NCBI GenBank assembly: GCA_002483745.1
Contig: DLIM01000041.1
Location: 19,046 to 55,886 of the forward strand
DNA: 36,841 bases
Direction: 5' to 3'
Source of the DNA: Caryophanales bacterium UBA7642
GTDB taxonomy: Bacteria > Bacillota_I > Bacilli_A > RFN20 > CAG-288
Shown piece by piece: positions 16,260 through 23,921 of this stretch. The position numbers and the translations under genes are program-made. A model generated the notes under the pieces. It was given only the letters and a program-made list of their open reading frames with translations. It ran no database searches and was not told the DNA's origin. Each line of letters begins with the position of its first letter. Positions within the stretch are counted from its first letter, which is position 1.

Positions 16260-16841
16260 TTAAATTTGTAAGCTTCCTTTTTCTTTTGCCTCTAGCGATG
16301 CTTCCTTTATTATTTTATCTACATCATTCCCAGCGATATCTAATCCGGTTGCTGATAATGAGTGGAATTCTTTAATTCCATAAAATGAAGAGAGCCTTTT
16401 TAAAAGATGCTCTCCGATTTTATCTTCTTCTTTTAAGTAGCCACCAGCAGTATAGATATAAGTTAAAGACATAGCTTTACATAAGCCAACGCTGTTTTCT
16501 CCAACATACTTGAAAGTGATTCCAGGTATGGAGATATTTTCAATATAGATACTTAACACCGAGGGGAAAGAGAACTCATAGAAAGGTGCTCCTATAACTA
16601 TATAATCAGCTAAGGCGAATTCTTTGGCTAAAGAAGCATCAATTTCTTTTTGAGTTCCATCTAAATTAAAGCCTTTAGAAGTTAAAGGCTTTGCTTTTAA
16701 GTCAGTGATATTTCTTTCGATAATCTGATATTGAGTCTTTCTTCTAGCTTCTTTGAGGAAACCTTCGACTAGTTTTAAAGTCCTTGAGTTATCTTTTCTT
16801 AAGCAAGCGTTGACTAGTAATACCTTTGAAGTTACTTCCAT
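16260..16841 (-). CDS. FMN-dependent NAD(P)H:quinone/azo oxidoreductase-like, flavodoxin fold
   Basis: 193 residues of the flavodoxin-2/AzoR type: two-electron reduction of quinones or azo compounds by NAD(P)H through FMN in the cytosol. The N-terminal phosphate loop LVNACLRKDNSRT, the central APFYEFSFPSVLSIYIE and the YIYTAGGYL segment match AzoR landmarks. The frame is open further upstream to a TTG, but that extension covers the promoter. The ATG at 16841 is preceded by AAAGGA with 9 nt spacing and is preferred. It is divergent from the PHP phosphatase and tail-to-tail with the ABC gene. The substrate cannot be read from the sequence. Confidence 0.85.
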   Translation of the reverse strand: MEVTSKVLLVNACLRKDNSRTLKLVEGFLKEARRKTQYQIIERNITDLKAKPLTSKGFNLDGTQKEIDASLAKEFALADYIVIGAPFYEFSFPSVLSIYIENISIPGITFKYVGENSVGLCKAMSLTYIYTAGGYLKEEDKIGEHLLKRLSSFYGIKEFHSLSATGLDIAGNDVDKIIKEASLEAKEKGSLQI

Positions 16842-16861
16842 TTTTAGCAATCCTTTATCCT

Positions 16862-16876
16862 TATAATTATATAGCA
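16862..16876. promoter_or_regulatory. Overlapping divergent -10 elements
   Basis: TATAAT on the plus strand (16862-16867) and TATAAT on the minus strand (16866-16871) share two bases inside a TATAATTATA core. The minus element also has TGC just upstream, giving an extended -10. They serve the PHP phosphatase (+) and the oxidoreductase (-), so the two promoters probably compete. A second plus candidate, TAAACT at 16901-16906, is 9 nt before the phosphatase ATG. Confidence 0.5.
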
Positions 16877-16915
16877 ATTGAAGAATTAGTTGTTTTAAAC
16901 TAAACTATTACCAAT

Positions 16916-17719
16916 ATGCTAACCGCAAATTATCATACCCATACTAAACGATGTGGACATGCAGTCGGTGAAGATGAGGATTATGTTCTTGAAGCTCTAG
17001 GAGCTGGATATCATGATTTAGGTTTCTCTGATCATGCTATGCTTCCTAACTTCTCTGAGCCTTTTGTACGAGGAGATTTCTCCCTTTTTCAAGGCTATGT
17101 TGATTCTATCAATGCCTTAAAAGAGAAATACAAGGAGAGAATCACTATCTATGTTGGCTTAGAGGCAGAGGCTTTTCCTTGCTACTATTCTTTTTATAAA
17201 GAAATGCTTGGCAATGGGGTCCTTGATTATCTGATTTTAGGAAATCATTGTGCCATGAATGATGATCATAAAATCTACACTCGCTTTTCTCAAATCACTT
17301 CTCCTAGCCAGCTTTATCTCTATAAGGATTTAGCTATTGGGGCTTTGTCTTCAGGATTGTTCTCTATTTTTGCTCATCCTGATTATTTTATGTCTTCAAT
17401 TGAGAACTTTGATTCTGACTGCAAGAAGGTTTCTCGAGAGATTATTCAAGCCAGTATTGCTTATGATATCCCCCTTGAAGTAAATGTGGCTGGTATTAGA
17501 AACGGCAAGAAACAGATAGGCAGAACCTCTCGATGGATTTATCCTACAGATGAATTCTTTACTATGGCTGGCAAGATGAAGGCTAAGTGTGTTTTTGGCA
17601 TGGATGCTCATGCTCCTAATCAGCTTTACAATGAAACTGCTATTTATGAAGCGGTAAAATTCGCTCAGGAACACAATCTGATTATGTTGGATGCTTTAGC
17701 TAAGATTAAGCAACACTAG
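16916..17719 (+). CDS. PHP-family histidinol-phosphatase-like phosphoesterase
   Basis: 267 residues, typical of the HisJ/HisK PHP phosphatases that hydrolyse L-histidinol phosphate with a trinuclear metal centre. Metal ligands are visible: H7 and H9 (HTH), H15, D39/H40 (SDH), E83 or E85 (GLEAEA), H111 (LGNH), H154 and D156 (AHPD), and D230 and H232 (MDAH). No other his gene is nearby. It is followed 16 bp later by a glycosyltransferase, so its natural phosphate ester may be something else; PHP phosphatases also occur in capsule loci as CpsB, but this sequence resembles HisJ more. There is no Shine-Dalgarno before the ATG. Confidence 0.85.
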   Translation: MLTANYHTHTKRCGHAVGEDEDYVLEALGAGYHDLGFSDHAMLPNFSEPFVRGDFSLFQGYVDSINALKEKYKERITIYVGLEAEAFPCYYSFYKEMLGNGVLDYLILGNHCAMNDDHKIYTRFSQITSPSQLYLYKDLAIGALSSGLFSIFAHPDYFMSSIENFDSDCKKVSREIIQASIAYDIPLEVNVAGIRNGKKQIGRTSRWIYPTDEFFTMAGKMKAKCVFGMDAHAPNQLYNETAIYEAVKFAQEHNLIMLDALAKIKQH

Positions 17720-17735
17720 AGGGAGTGGTTAATTT

Positions 17736-19049
17736 ATGGATACATTCAATACGGTTGTTTGGTGGATTAATATTGCTATCATTATCATTGTTGGAAGTGT
17801 CTTTCTTTTCCAGCTTCTCTTTATGTTCTTGTGGTTCTTAAAGCCAAGGCAGTATAAGAAAGCTAGCAAGTATCATGACTTTACTTTTGTCATCAGAGCC
17901 AGAAATGAAGCTGATGTCATTGGTGATGCTATTGATTCCTGCTATAAATGCGATTATCCCAAAGACAAACTTCATGTAGTGGTTTTCTGCCATAACTGTA
18001 CTGATAATACCGCTGAGATAGTAAGAGCACATGGTGCTAAAGCTGTGGAGATCACTGATCATGATCCTAAGCATCAGAAGGCTTCTTATTGTATGTACTT
18101 AGGTATGCATGAATTAAAGAAGGAACCGGTCGGTACTTATGAGTACTTCCTTTTAATTGATGCTGATAATCAGGTTGATAAGAACTATGTTCTAGCCTGT
18201 AATGATGCTGCAGATGAGGGAGTCGTTTTAGGAAGAACTTTTGAAAACTCTAAGAACCTTACTGATAATATCCTTTCTTGCATGACTGGTCTTTGGTATG
18301 CCAGAGACGATCGTTTTGCCTGCCGTGCTAGAAGTGCTTTGCATTTTGGCTGTGTTATGAATGGCTGCTGCTCAATGATTAAGTCTGAGTACTGTCTTGA
18401 TTGGGATGCTATGTCTTCAAGCGATGATATTGAATTTACAATCAACCGTCTTAATAAGGATAAACAGATTGTCGAATATATTGATAACGCCATTCTTTAT
18501 GAAGATCAGCCTACTACGATGGATGATGTCTTTAAGCGTAATACTAGAATGGGGAATGGACTTAATAAGCTCTTCTGGACGAGAGGATTTACCTTATTAG
18601 GAAATTTCTTCAAGAATCTTTTTAATCCTCATATGAAGTTAGGAACTAAGTTCTCTTATCTTGATCAGTTCTGGAATCTTGGAACCATACCGGCGGCTTT
18701 CTTAGCTGTAGCCTGGTTTCCTCTTTACTATATCTATTCTATTGTCTGGACAGCCGTTAAGGGACCTATCTCCATTCCTGGTTTAGGTTCATATACTTGG
18801 CTTTGGTTTACTCTCTTTGTAGTTATAGTAGTAGCTGCCTGCTATTTAGTTCCTTTCCTGATTCAGCCTTTCGTTTCCTATTTTGCTGAAAGGAAGAGAC
18901 TAGTTGTCACTAACAAAAAAGTGGTGTTCTGGTCTATTGTTCTTTTCCCAAGCTTTGAAATCATTAACGCTGTGGCTATTGTTAAAGGCATCTTAACTAA
19001 ACCTAAATGGGCAAAGCTTAAGAGAAGCAAGACGAAGATCAAACAATAA
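17736..19049 (+). CDS. Membrane family-2 glycosyltransferase
   Basis: 437 residues: an N-terminal membrane helix (about 12-35), a cytosolic GT-A domain and C-terminal membrane segments (about 305-345, 350-378 and 395-420), the layout of processive GT2 enzymes such as PgaC/NodC. The donor-binding region has FVIRARNEADV, a DADN metal motif, an acceptor-site DDIEF and a conserved YEDQPTT. In place of the classic QxxRW there is an NTRMGNGLNKLFW segment, shared in altered form by the second copy at 19694. It may extend or transfer sugars on a lipid or surface polymer. The ribosome site is GGGAG. It overlaps the GNAT gene by 1 bp (TAATG). Confidence 0.88.
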   Translation: MDTFNTVVWWINIAIIIIVGSVFLFQLLFMFLWFLKPRQYKKASKYHDFTFVIRARNEADVIGDAIDSCYKCDYPKDKLHVVVFCHNCTDNTAEIVRAHGAKAVEITDHDPKHQKASYCMYLGMHELKKEPVGTYEYFLLIDADNQVDKNYVLACNDAADEGVVLGRTFENSKNLTDNILSCMTGLWYARDDRFACRARSALHFGCVMNGCCSMIKSEYCLDWDAMSSSDDIEFTINRLNKDKQIVEYIDNAILYEDQPTTMDDVFKRNTRMGNGLNKLFWTRGFTLLGNFFKNLFNPHMKLGTKFSYLDQFWNLGTIPAAFLAVAWFPLYYIYSIVWTAVKGPISIPGLGSYTWLWFTLFVVIVVAACYLVPFLIQPFVSYFAERKRLVVTNKKVVFWSIVLFPSFEIINAVAIVKGILTKPKWAKLKRSKTKIKQ

Positions 19050-19648
19050 TGTATTTAAAATTAGATTGCAAGAGCATCAGGATTGAAACTCCTCGGCTTT
19101 TTTTAAGAGGCTTTAAAGAAGGAGATTTAAATGACTTTTATGATTATGCCAAGGTCCCTGATGTTGGAGAGTGGGCAGGCTGGTCGCATCATAAGGACAT
19201 CAATGAATCAAAGAAGATACTAGGCTATTTTATTTCTGATAGTAATGTTTTAGCTCTTGTCGATAAGAAGAGCGGCAAAGTGATTGGATCTCTTGGCCTT
19301 GATAAATCCAGTTGGTCTTTAGAAAGACCAGAACTTATTAATCTTAAGACGGTTGAATTAGGTTATGTCTTAAGTAAAGACTATTGGGGTAAAGGTTTGA
19401 TGACAGAAGCCGTTAAAGCCGTAATTGATTATCTGTTTAAGAATACAGCAATTGATTTTATTACTATCTGCCACTGGGATAAGAATGTTAGATCAGAGAA
19501 AGTTATTCGAAATTGCGGATTTACATATTTAGAAGAGGGTCCTTCGAAAACGCTTTTTGATGACAGTATTAGAAACGATAAACGCTATATTCTTTATCGA
19601 AAAGACTATTTAAAAAATGAAACAAATAGTGTACAAATTGTTTGTTAA
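19049..19648 (+). CDS. GNAT N-acetyltransferase, RimJ/RimL-like
   Basis: 199 residues of the Acetyltransf_3 (RimJ/RimL) type: ETPRLFLRGF at 13-22 opens the fold, and the acetyl-CoA pyrophosphate loop is YWGKGLMTEA at 112-121. The family acetylates protein N termini or small amines; the target cannot be told. The start ATG overlaps the TAA of the glycosyltransferase by one base. It sits between two glycosyltransferases, so acetylation of a sugar amine is a possible inference, but this GNAT type is widespread and the placement may be incidental. Confidence 0.85.
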   Translation: MYLKLDCKSIRIETPRLFLRGFKEGDLNDFYDYAKVPDVGEWAGWSHHKDINESKKILGYFISDSNVLALVDKKSGKVIGSLGLDKSSWSLERPELINLKTVELGYVLSKDYWGKGLMTEAVKAVIDYLFKNTAIDFITICHWDKNVRSEKVIRNCGFTYLEEGPSKTLFDDSIRNDKRYILYRKDYLKNETNSVQIVC

Positions 19649-19665
19649 AGCACCTGTTGCTTTAA
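19645..19665 (+). terminator. Weak hairpin after the GNAT gene
   Basis: A perfect 8-bp stem, TTAAAGCA at 19645-19652 and TGCTTTAA at 19658-19665, with a CCTGT loop overlapping the GNAT stop codon. Only TTT follows at 19666-19668, so it is a weak terminator at best. A separate promoter follows for the next gene. Confidence 0.4.
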
Positions 19666-19679
19666 TTTCAAACGGAAAG

Positions 19680-19685
19680 TATAAT
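19680..19685 (+). promoter_or_regulatory. -10 of the second glycosyltransferase, near-leaderless
   Basis: A consensus TATAAT ends 8 nt before the ATG at 19694 and no Shine-Dalgarno is present, so the predicted mRNA starts within about 2 nt of the start codon. Confidence 0.5.
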
Positions 19686-19693
19686 TTATAGCT

Positions 19694-21184
19694 ATGAATG
19701 TTACTGATTGGGTATTTGTTGTCCTTTACTATGTAAATCTTGTCATGGTTGGACTTGTTACAATTTCCTTTATTCCTCAGTTTATTTATTATTTTTTCTT
19801 TTTCTTAAAGAGAAGACATTGGAAGGATGCAAAGACTAACCACTATATTGCCGTTGTTATTCCTGCACATAATGAAGAGTCGGTCATTAGAAATACAGTT
19901 GAGAATCTTTTAAATAATATCAATTATCCTAAAGATCATTATCGTGTTTTTGTTTGTGCCCATAATTGCTCTGATCATACAGCTGATGAAGCCAGAAAAG
20001 CTGGTGCTACGGTCTATGTCTGTAATGATTCTAATCCCAAGCATCGCACTGTTGGATATCCGATGAAATACAGCTTAACCAAGATTCTTGAAGAATATCC
20101 TGAAGTTGAGCTGTTCATTAAGTTTGATGCTGATAATATTGCTCATCCTGATTATTTGAAAGAAATGAATAAATCTTTTGATGCTGGCGCTAAGATTATC
20201 CGTGGCTATGAAGCCGCCAGTAACTTAAAAGAGAATATCTGGACTGAAGAGTGCGCTATTTTTTACTTTAAGGATTCGCGTGTTCAGAATACTTTTAGGC
20301 AAGCTGTTAAAGGAACGGCTATGGCAACTGGTCCAGGCTTAGCTTTCTCAAAAGAAATTGTTGAAAGAATGGATGGCTGGGACTGTATGACTAAATGTGA
20401 TGATGCTGAGTTTGGCTGGAACCGTTTGTTTGACGGCTATAAAGTTTATTTCAATTCTGATGCTATCGTTTATGAGGATCAGCCTTCTACATTTGCTGAT
20501 TCTTATAACCGTCTAGTTAGACTTGGGCATTCACTTAACAAACTTTTCTGGACCGATGGCTGGAAGATGCTAGTTTCTTTCTTTAAAACCGGCAATCCTA
20601 TGTATCTTGATATGCTTATTCAAATCAGTTATAACCCGATTACTTTTATTTGTTTTGCTTGGTTTCCGACTTACTACATCGCTTATGCGGTCTGCATGTT
20701 AATGCAATTATCTGGTGTACATGTTTTCACTTTAGGCTATTTCCAAATGGTTGCCCCAGACTATCTAAATGCTTATCAAGGCATGAGTAATTTTGCTCAA
20801 TTGTCGGGAGCTGGTTATACAGCAATGATTCAGCTTTTAATTATGGCTGTTAGAGTTATTGCAACCATGCTTCTATTTTGCATTTTCCAGTCTTGGATTT
20901 CTGTTTTCTTAGATAGAAGAAAACTAGGAATGGATTGGAAGCTTAAGGGTATGTGGAAGGGAATTATCTTTTCACCTTTTTTCACATTAATTTATGGTAT
21001 TTGTAACTTCATTGGTGTTTGTTCGGATCCTAAATGGAAAATCGCTAATAGAAATCCTTCTGCGACTAAAATTGATTACCCTCTTCCCGAAAGACCTAAG
21101 AAAACTTGGTATATTACAATTTCGCCTCGCGAATTAAGAAGATATGACGGACATTGGTGGAAGAAAAAACAACAGAAGTCTTAA
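19694..21184 (+). CDS. Membrane family-2 glycosyltransferase, second copy
   Basis: 496 residues with the same architecture as the enzyme at 17736: an N-terminal helix (about 8-35), a GT-A domain with VIPAHNEESV, CAHNCSDHTA, FDADN, KCDDAEFGWNRL and YEDQPST, then C-terminal membrane segments. The QxxRW position reads RLVRLGHSLNKLFW. Two additional hydrophobic segments and a Lys-rich tail make it longer than its paralogue. Both probably build or modify the same surface glycan, one initiating or branching and the other extending; that is inference. Transcription appears independent through its own -10. Confidence 0.88.
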   Translation: MNVTDWVFVVLYYVNLVMVGLVTISFIPQFIYYFFFFLKRRHWKDAKTNHYIAVVIPAHNEESVIRNTVENLLNNINYPKDHYRVFVCAHNCSDHTADEARKAGATVYVCNDSNPKHRTVGYPMKYSLTKILEEYPEVELFIKFDADNIAHPDYLKEMNKSFDAGAKIIRGYEAASNLKENIWTEECAIFYFKDSRVQNTFRQAVKGTAMATGPGLAFSKEIVERMDGWDCMTKCDDAEFGWNRLFDGYKVYFNSDAIVYEDQPSTFADSYNRLVRLGHSLNKLFWTDGWKMLVSFFKTGNPMYLDMLIQISYNPITFICFAWFPTYYIAYAVCMLMQLSGVHVFTLGYFQMVAPDYLNAYQGMSNFAQLSGAGYTAMIQLLIMAVRVIATMLLFCIFQSWISVFLDRRKLGMDWKLKGMWKGIIFSPFFTLIYGICNFIGVCSDPKWKIANRNPSATKIDYPLPERPKKTWYITISPRELRRYDGHWWKKKQQKS

Positions 21185-21219
21185 AGAGTAGGCTGTTTAA
21201 GTAAATTACTTTTTTTCAA

Positions 21220-21250
21220 AAAACTTTTAATTTTGTTTTTTAAAAGTTTT
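21220..21250 (+). terminator. AT-rich hairpin after the second glycosyltransferase
   Basis: An 11-bp perfect stem, AAAACTTTTAA at 21220-21230 and TTAAAAGTTTT at 21240-21250, with a 9-nt loop. ACTA and then a run of seven T follow. It has almost no G/C, so its strength is doubtful, but the T-tract fits intrinsic termination. Confidence 0.5.
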
Positions 21251-21290
21251 ACTATTTTTTTAAATTGCTTTTAGGTGAAAAAAACTTGAA

Positions 21291-21314
21291 AATAAGGCTA
21301 AATTTAGCCTTATT
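21291..21314. repeat. 24-bp perfect palindrome before the peptidase operon
   Basis: AATAAGGCTAAA followed directly by its reverse complement TTTAGCCTTATT. It lies 7 bp upstream of the -10 of the peptidase operon, covering the -35 zone, which suggests an operator for a dimeric repressor. It could also act as a bidirectional terminator, with an A-run before it and TTATTATT after. Confidence 0.55.
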
Positions 21315-21318
21315 ATTA

Positions 21319-21340
21319 TGGTAGAATATCCATGCGAGGG
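21319..21340 (+). promoter_or_regulatory. Extended -10 and ribosome site of the peptidase operon
   Basis: TG-G-TAGAAT occupies 21319-21327. GAGGG at 21336-21340 is a Shine-Dalgarno 7 nt before the ATG at 21348. An in-frame ATG at 21318 lies inside this promoter, which argues for the later start. Confidence 0.55.
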
Positions 21341-21347
21341 CCAGGAT

Positions 21348-22235
21348 ATGAATATCAAAGATGGCTATATTGATTTTGAAGGACATCAAACCTATTACCG
21401 TATTGCCTCTCCTGAAAAGAAGAAGACGCCTTTATTGATTTTACATGGTGGTCCTGGTTCTACTCATAACTCCTATGAACTACTTGATAATATGTCTGAA
21501 CTTGATGATAGACCTATTGTTACTTATGACCAATTAGGTTGTGGCTTATCTAGTGTGGAGGGCTCACATCCGGAATTATGGAACAAGGATGTCTGGATTA
21601 GGGAATTAATTAATCTTCGTAAGAAGCTTAATCTTAAGTCCATTCATTTGATGGGACATTCTTGGGGCGGAATGCTAGCTATCATTTATTTAACTGATTA
21701 TTATCCGGAAGGAGTCAAGAGCGTTAATCTCTCCAGCACTTTGTCTTCGGCTTCTTTGTGGGCTCAAGAGACACATAGGTTAGTTAAATATCTTGATTCT
21801 GTTGATCAAAAGGCAATTGAAATTGCTGAAAAGACTAATAATTTTTCTTCACTGGAATTCCAAATTGCTAATGATCACTATATGAATCTTTATGTTGCTG
21901 ATTCCCACGATCCTAATAGGCCAAGCTGTCTTACTAGACCTAAAGTTCCAGGAACGGAATCATATAAGGTTGCCTGGGGGCCTTGTGAATATACTCCTCT
22001 TGGTAATCTTCATGACTATGAATATACGGATAAGTTAAGAAACATTACTGTTCCGGTTCTTTTTTGTTCTGGTGCTAATGACGAATCAACTCCTCTACAG
22101 AACAAGATTATGTTTGAACATGTTAGAACCGAAAAGAAATGGGTTCTCTTCGCTCACAGCCGCCATATGACATACTATGAAGAAAATGCTCTTTACGAAA
22201 AAGAGTTGATAACTTTCTTAGATGCCCATGATTAA
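21348..22235 (+). CDS. Proline iminopeptidase-type alpha/beta-hydrolase
   Basis: 295 residues from the chosen ATG. It has the S33 peptidase pattern: oxyanion-loop HGGPGS at 33-38, YDQLGCGLSS, nucleophile elbow GHSWGG with Ser105, Asp245 in SGANDESTP and His273 in SRHMTYY. The family removes N-terminal residues, often proline, from peptides in the cytosol; no signal peptide is seen. The upstream in-frame ATG at 21318 was rejected because it overlaps the -10 element and lacks a ribosome site. It is first in an operon with a predicted propeller protein, a helical protein and an ABC exporter, so its natural peptide may belong to that system. Confidence 0.9.
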   Translation: MNIKDGYIDFEGHQTYYRIASPEKKKTPLLILHGGPGSTHNSYELLDNMSELDDRPIVTYDQLGCGLSSVEGSHPELWNKDVWIRELINLRKKLNLKSIHLMGHSWGGMLAIIYLTDYYPEGVKSVNLSSTLSSASLWAQETHRLVKYLDSVDQKAIEIAEKTNNFSSLEFQIANDHYMNLYVADSHDPNRPSCLTRPKVPGTESYKVAWGPCEYTPLGNLHDYEYTDKLRNITVPVLFCSGANDESTPLQNKIMFEHVRTEKKWVLFAHSRHMTYYEENALYEKELITFLDAHD

Positions 22236-22247
22236 AAGGAGAAATAA

Positions 22248-23270
22248 ATGAAGCTTGAATTTATTAAGAAGTTTTCCGAGTCTAATAGAATTACTTCTAG
22301 TAAAGATTATTATATTTCGCTTTCCTATATTGGCAATTCTCTTTATTCTAAAAAAGATTTTAGCTATATTGGATGCACTAATGATTTTTCAGACTGCGAT
22401 ACAGGCGATGTTACTGAAGATGACAAATATTTCTTAGGCAAAAATCCTCACCAAGGTTTCTATGTCTATGATGTTAAGACTGAAAAGAAAGTAGGTTTTT
22501 ATGATATTTCTCCTCTTTGCTCTCTAAATGTTTTAGGAGCCTGCTTTTCTTTAGACAGTAAGTTCTTTTACGCTCTTATTGCTATTCCTAAAGATCAGAC
22601 TGTTCCTCCCATGATGATGAATGAATATATTACTAATTGCACTGTTCAGTTAAAAGTTCTAGAAATGCCTTCTTTGAAAGAAGTAAAAACAATTCCTATC
22701 ACTAAAAAATTTGTTAATATTTCTCCCTGTAAATTCCTTAATGGCTACGTCCTAGTCGGTTTTGACAATACCTTGTCTTTCTTTGATGGCAAGACCTTTA
22801 AAGATTACCCTGGTACAAAACTTCAGCATTATCTTCTTAGCGTTGATGAAAAGAGAAAGAGATTCTATACGCTATCCGATTATGGTGTTCGAATTTATGA
22901 TCAAACCTTTAATGAAATCAACCGTTATGATTTGATTTCAGATGCTGAAGAAGTTGTTAACAATAGTCTTTATGGCTACTTGGCTATGGATCCTATCGAT
23001 CCCATGATGAATAATACTGAAGCCACTAAAAAAGTTCCTAAGGAAACCCTGGTTTCCTTTGATCTTCTTAAGGATGATTATTTAGTTTCTTTATCTGTTG
23101 AAAGCCTCCAAAGGTTTTCACGCATTGCTGTTTTCAATCTTGATGATGGCAAAAAGGTTGCTGAAACCATTATCAATGGCGGTATTAATTCGATTGATGT
23201 AGTTGATAAAGATAAAATTGCGTTTCCAATGAAAGGCAATATGCATTTGCTTGAGGCAAAAGATGACTAA
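22248..23270 (+). CDS. Hypothetical protein, predicted beta-propeller
   Basis: 340 residues, cytosolic by absence of a signal or membrane segment. Repeating short strands with patterns such as GFYVYDVKTEKKVG, VGFDNTLSFFDGKTF, YGVRIYDQTF and SRIAVFNLDDGKKV look like blades of a WD40/YVTN-type propeller, but I see no canonical WD dipeptides, so the fold is inferred only. A strong ribosome site AAAAGGAG precedes the ATG, 12 bp after the peptidase stop. It overlaps the next gene by 8 bp. Probably a binding or scaffold protein of the same operon. Confidence 0.75.
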   Translation: MKLEFIKKFSESNRITSSKDYYISLSYIGNSLYSKKDFSYIGCTNDFSDCDTGDVTEDDKYFLGKNPHQGFYVYDVKTEKKVGFYDISPLCSLNVLGACFSLDSKFFYALIAIPKDQTVPPMMMNEYITNCTVQLKVLEMPSLKEVKTIPITKKFVNISPCKFLNGYVLVGFDNTLSFFDGKTFKDYPGTKLQHYLLSVDEKRKRFYTLSDYGVRIYDQTFNEINRYDLISDAEEVVNNSLYGYLAMDPIDPMMNNTEATKKVPKETLVSFDLLKDDYLVSLSVESLQRFSRIAVFNLDDGKKVAETIINGGINSIDVVDKDKIAFPMKGNMHLLEAKDD

Positions 23271-23901
23271 TCAAGAAATATTTGATGAGCTTAAGGCTAA
23301 CTTAAGCAAAGTTAAGCCTCTAAAGGCCGTCTCTTCTTTGAATGAACTCAATAAAATAATTATCGATTTAGAATTATCCTCTGATGTTAAAGACAGTATT
23401 GGCTTTGCTAAAAACGATGCTTCTCTAGATACTTTCTTTTGCGACTATGAACCTAAGGCTATTTTAAAGAAAGGAAAATATCTTGATGTCCTTAATCAGG
23501 CATTGACTTCTTTTAAAGCCACAAATAAAAACCCCTATAAGAAATTAGTTCAAGCGGTCTTGCTCTCTAGTCGTTATTTAGCTGCTTTCGATTCTTTTGA
23601 TGATTACCTAAAGAAGCTTAAAGAAGCCACTAAGACCGACTCTGATGAAATAAATTTCCTTGAAAACTTTAGAAAGAACAGTGGTATTTTTGGAATGTGT
23701 TTTATTAAAGCTTGCTCAGTTTTTCAATTGAGCGGTTTATTAGATATTCCAGTAACTTCAACTAAAGCTAAGCAATATTTAGCCAAAAGCATTTCTTTAG
23801 AAGACAACAATACACAAGCCTTTACTGCTCTTAAAGAAATAGCTAAAGATAACAACATTAGCTGTTATACCTTAAATAGTTTGATTGATGCGGTAAAATA
23901 A
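23263..23901 (+). CDS. Hypothetical helical protein
   Basis: 212 residues starting at the ATG within the overlap with the propeller gene; GAGG about 8 nt upstream supports it over an earlier in-frame TTG at 23251. The sequence is Lys/Leu/Asp rich, predicted almost all alpha-helical and soluble, with no motif I recognise. The C-terminal part (KQYLAKSISLEDNNTQAF) hints at a TPR-like helical repeat, which is weak. The 8-bp overlap and 20-bp gap to the ABC gene place it firmly in the operon. Confidence 0.75.
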   Translation: MTNQEIFDELKANLSKVKPLKAVSSLNELNKIIIDLELSSDVKDSIGFAKNDASLDTFFCDYEPKAILKKGKYLDVLNQALTSFKATNKNPYKKLVQAVLLSSRYLAAFDSFDDYLKKLKEATKTDSDEINFLENFRKNSGIFGMCFIKACSVFQLSGLLDIPVTSTKAKQYLAKSISLEDNNTQAFTALKEIAKDNNISCYTLNSLIDAVK

Positions 23902-23921
23902 TATGAGAGGATATAAGGCCA

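Noticed and set aside
16842..16877. Upstream TTG start of the oxidoreductase
   Set aside because: The added codons are the TATAAT promoter itself; the ATG at 16841 has AAAGGA and begins the family N terminus.
21318..21347. Earlier ATG for the proline iminopeptidase
   Set aside because: It falls inside the extended -10 element, and GAGGG precedes the ATG at 21348.
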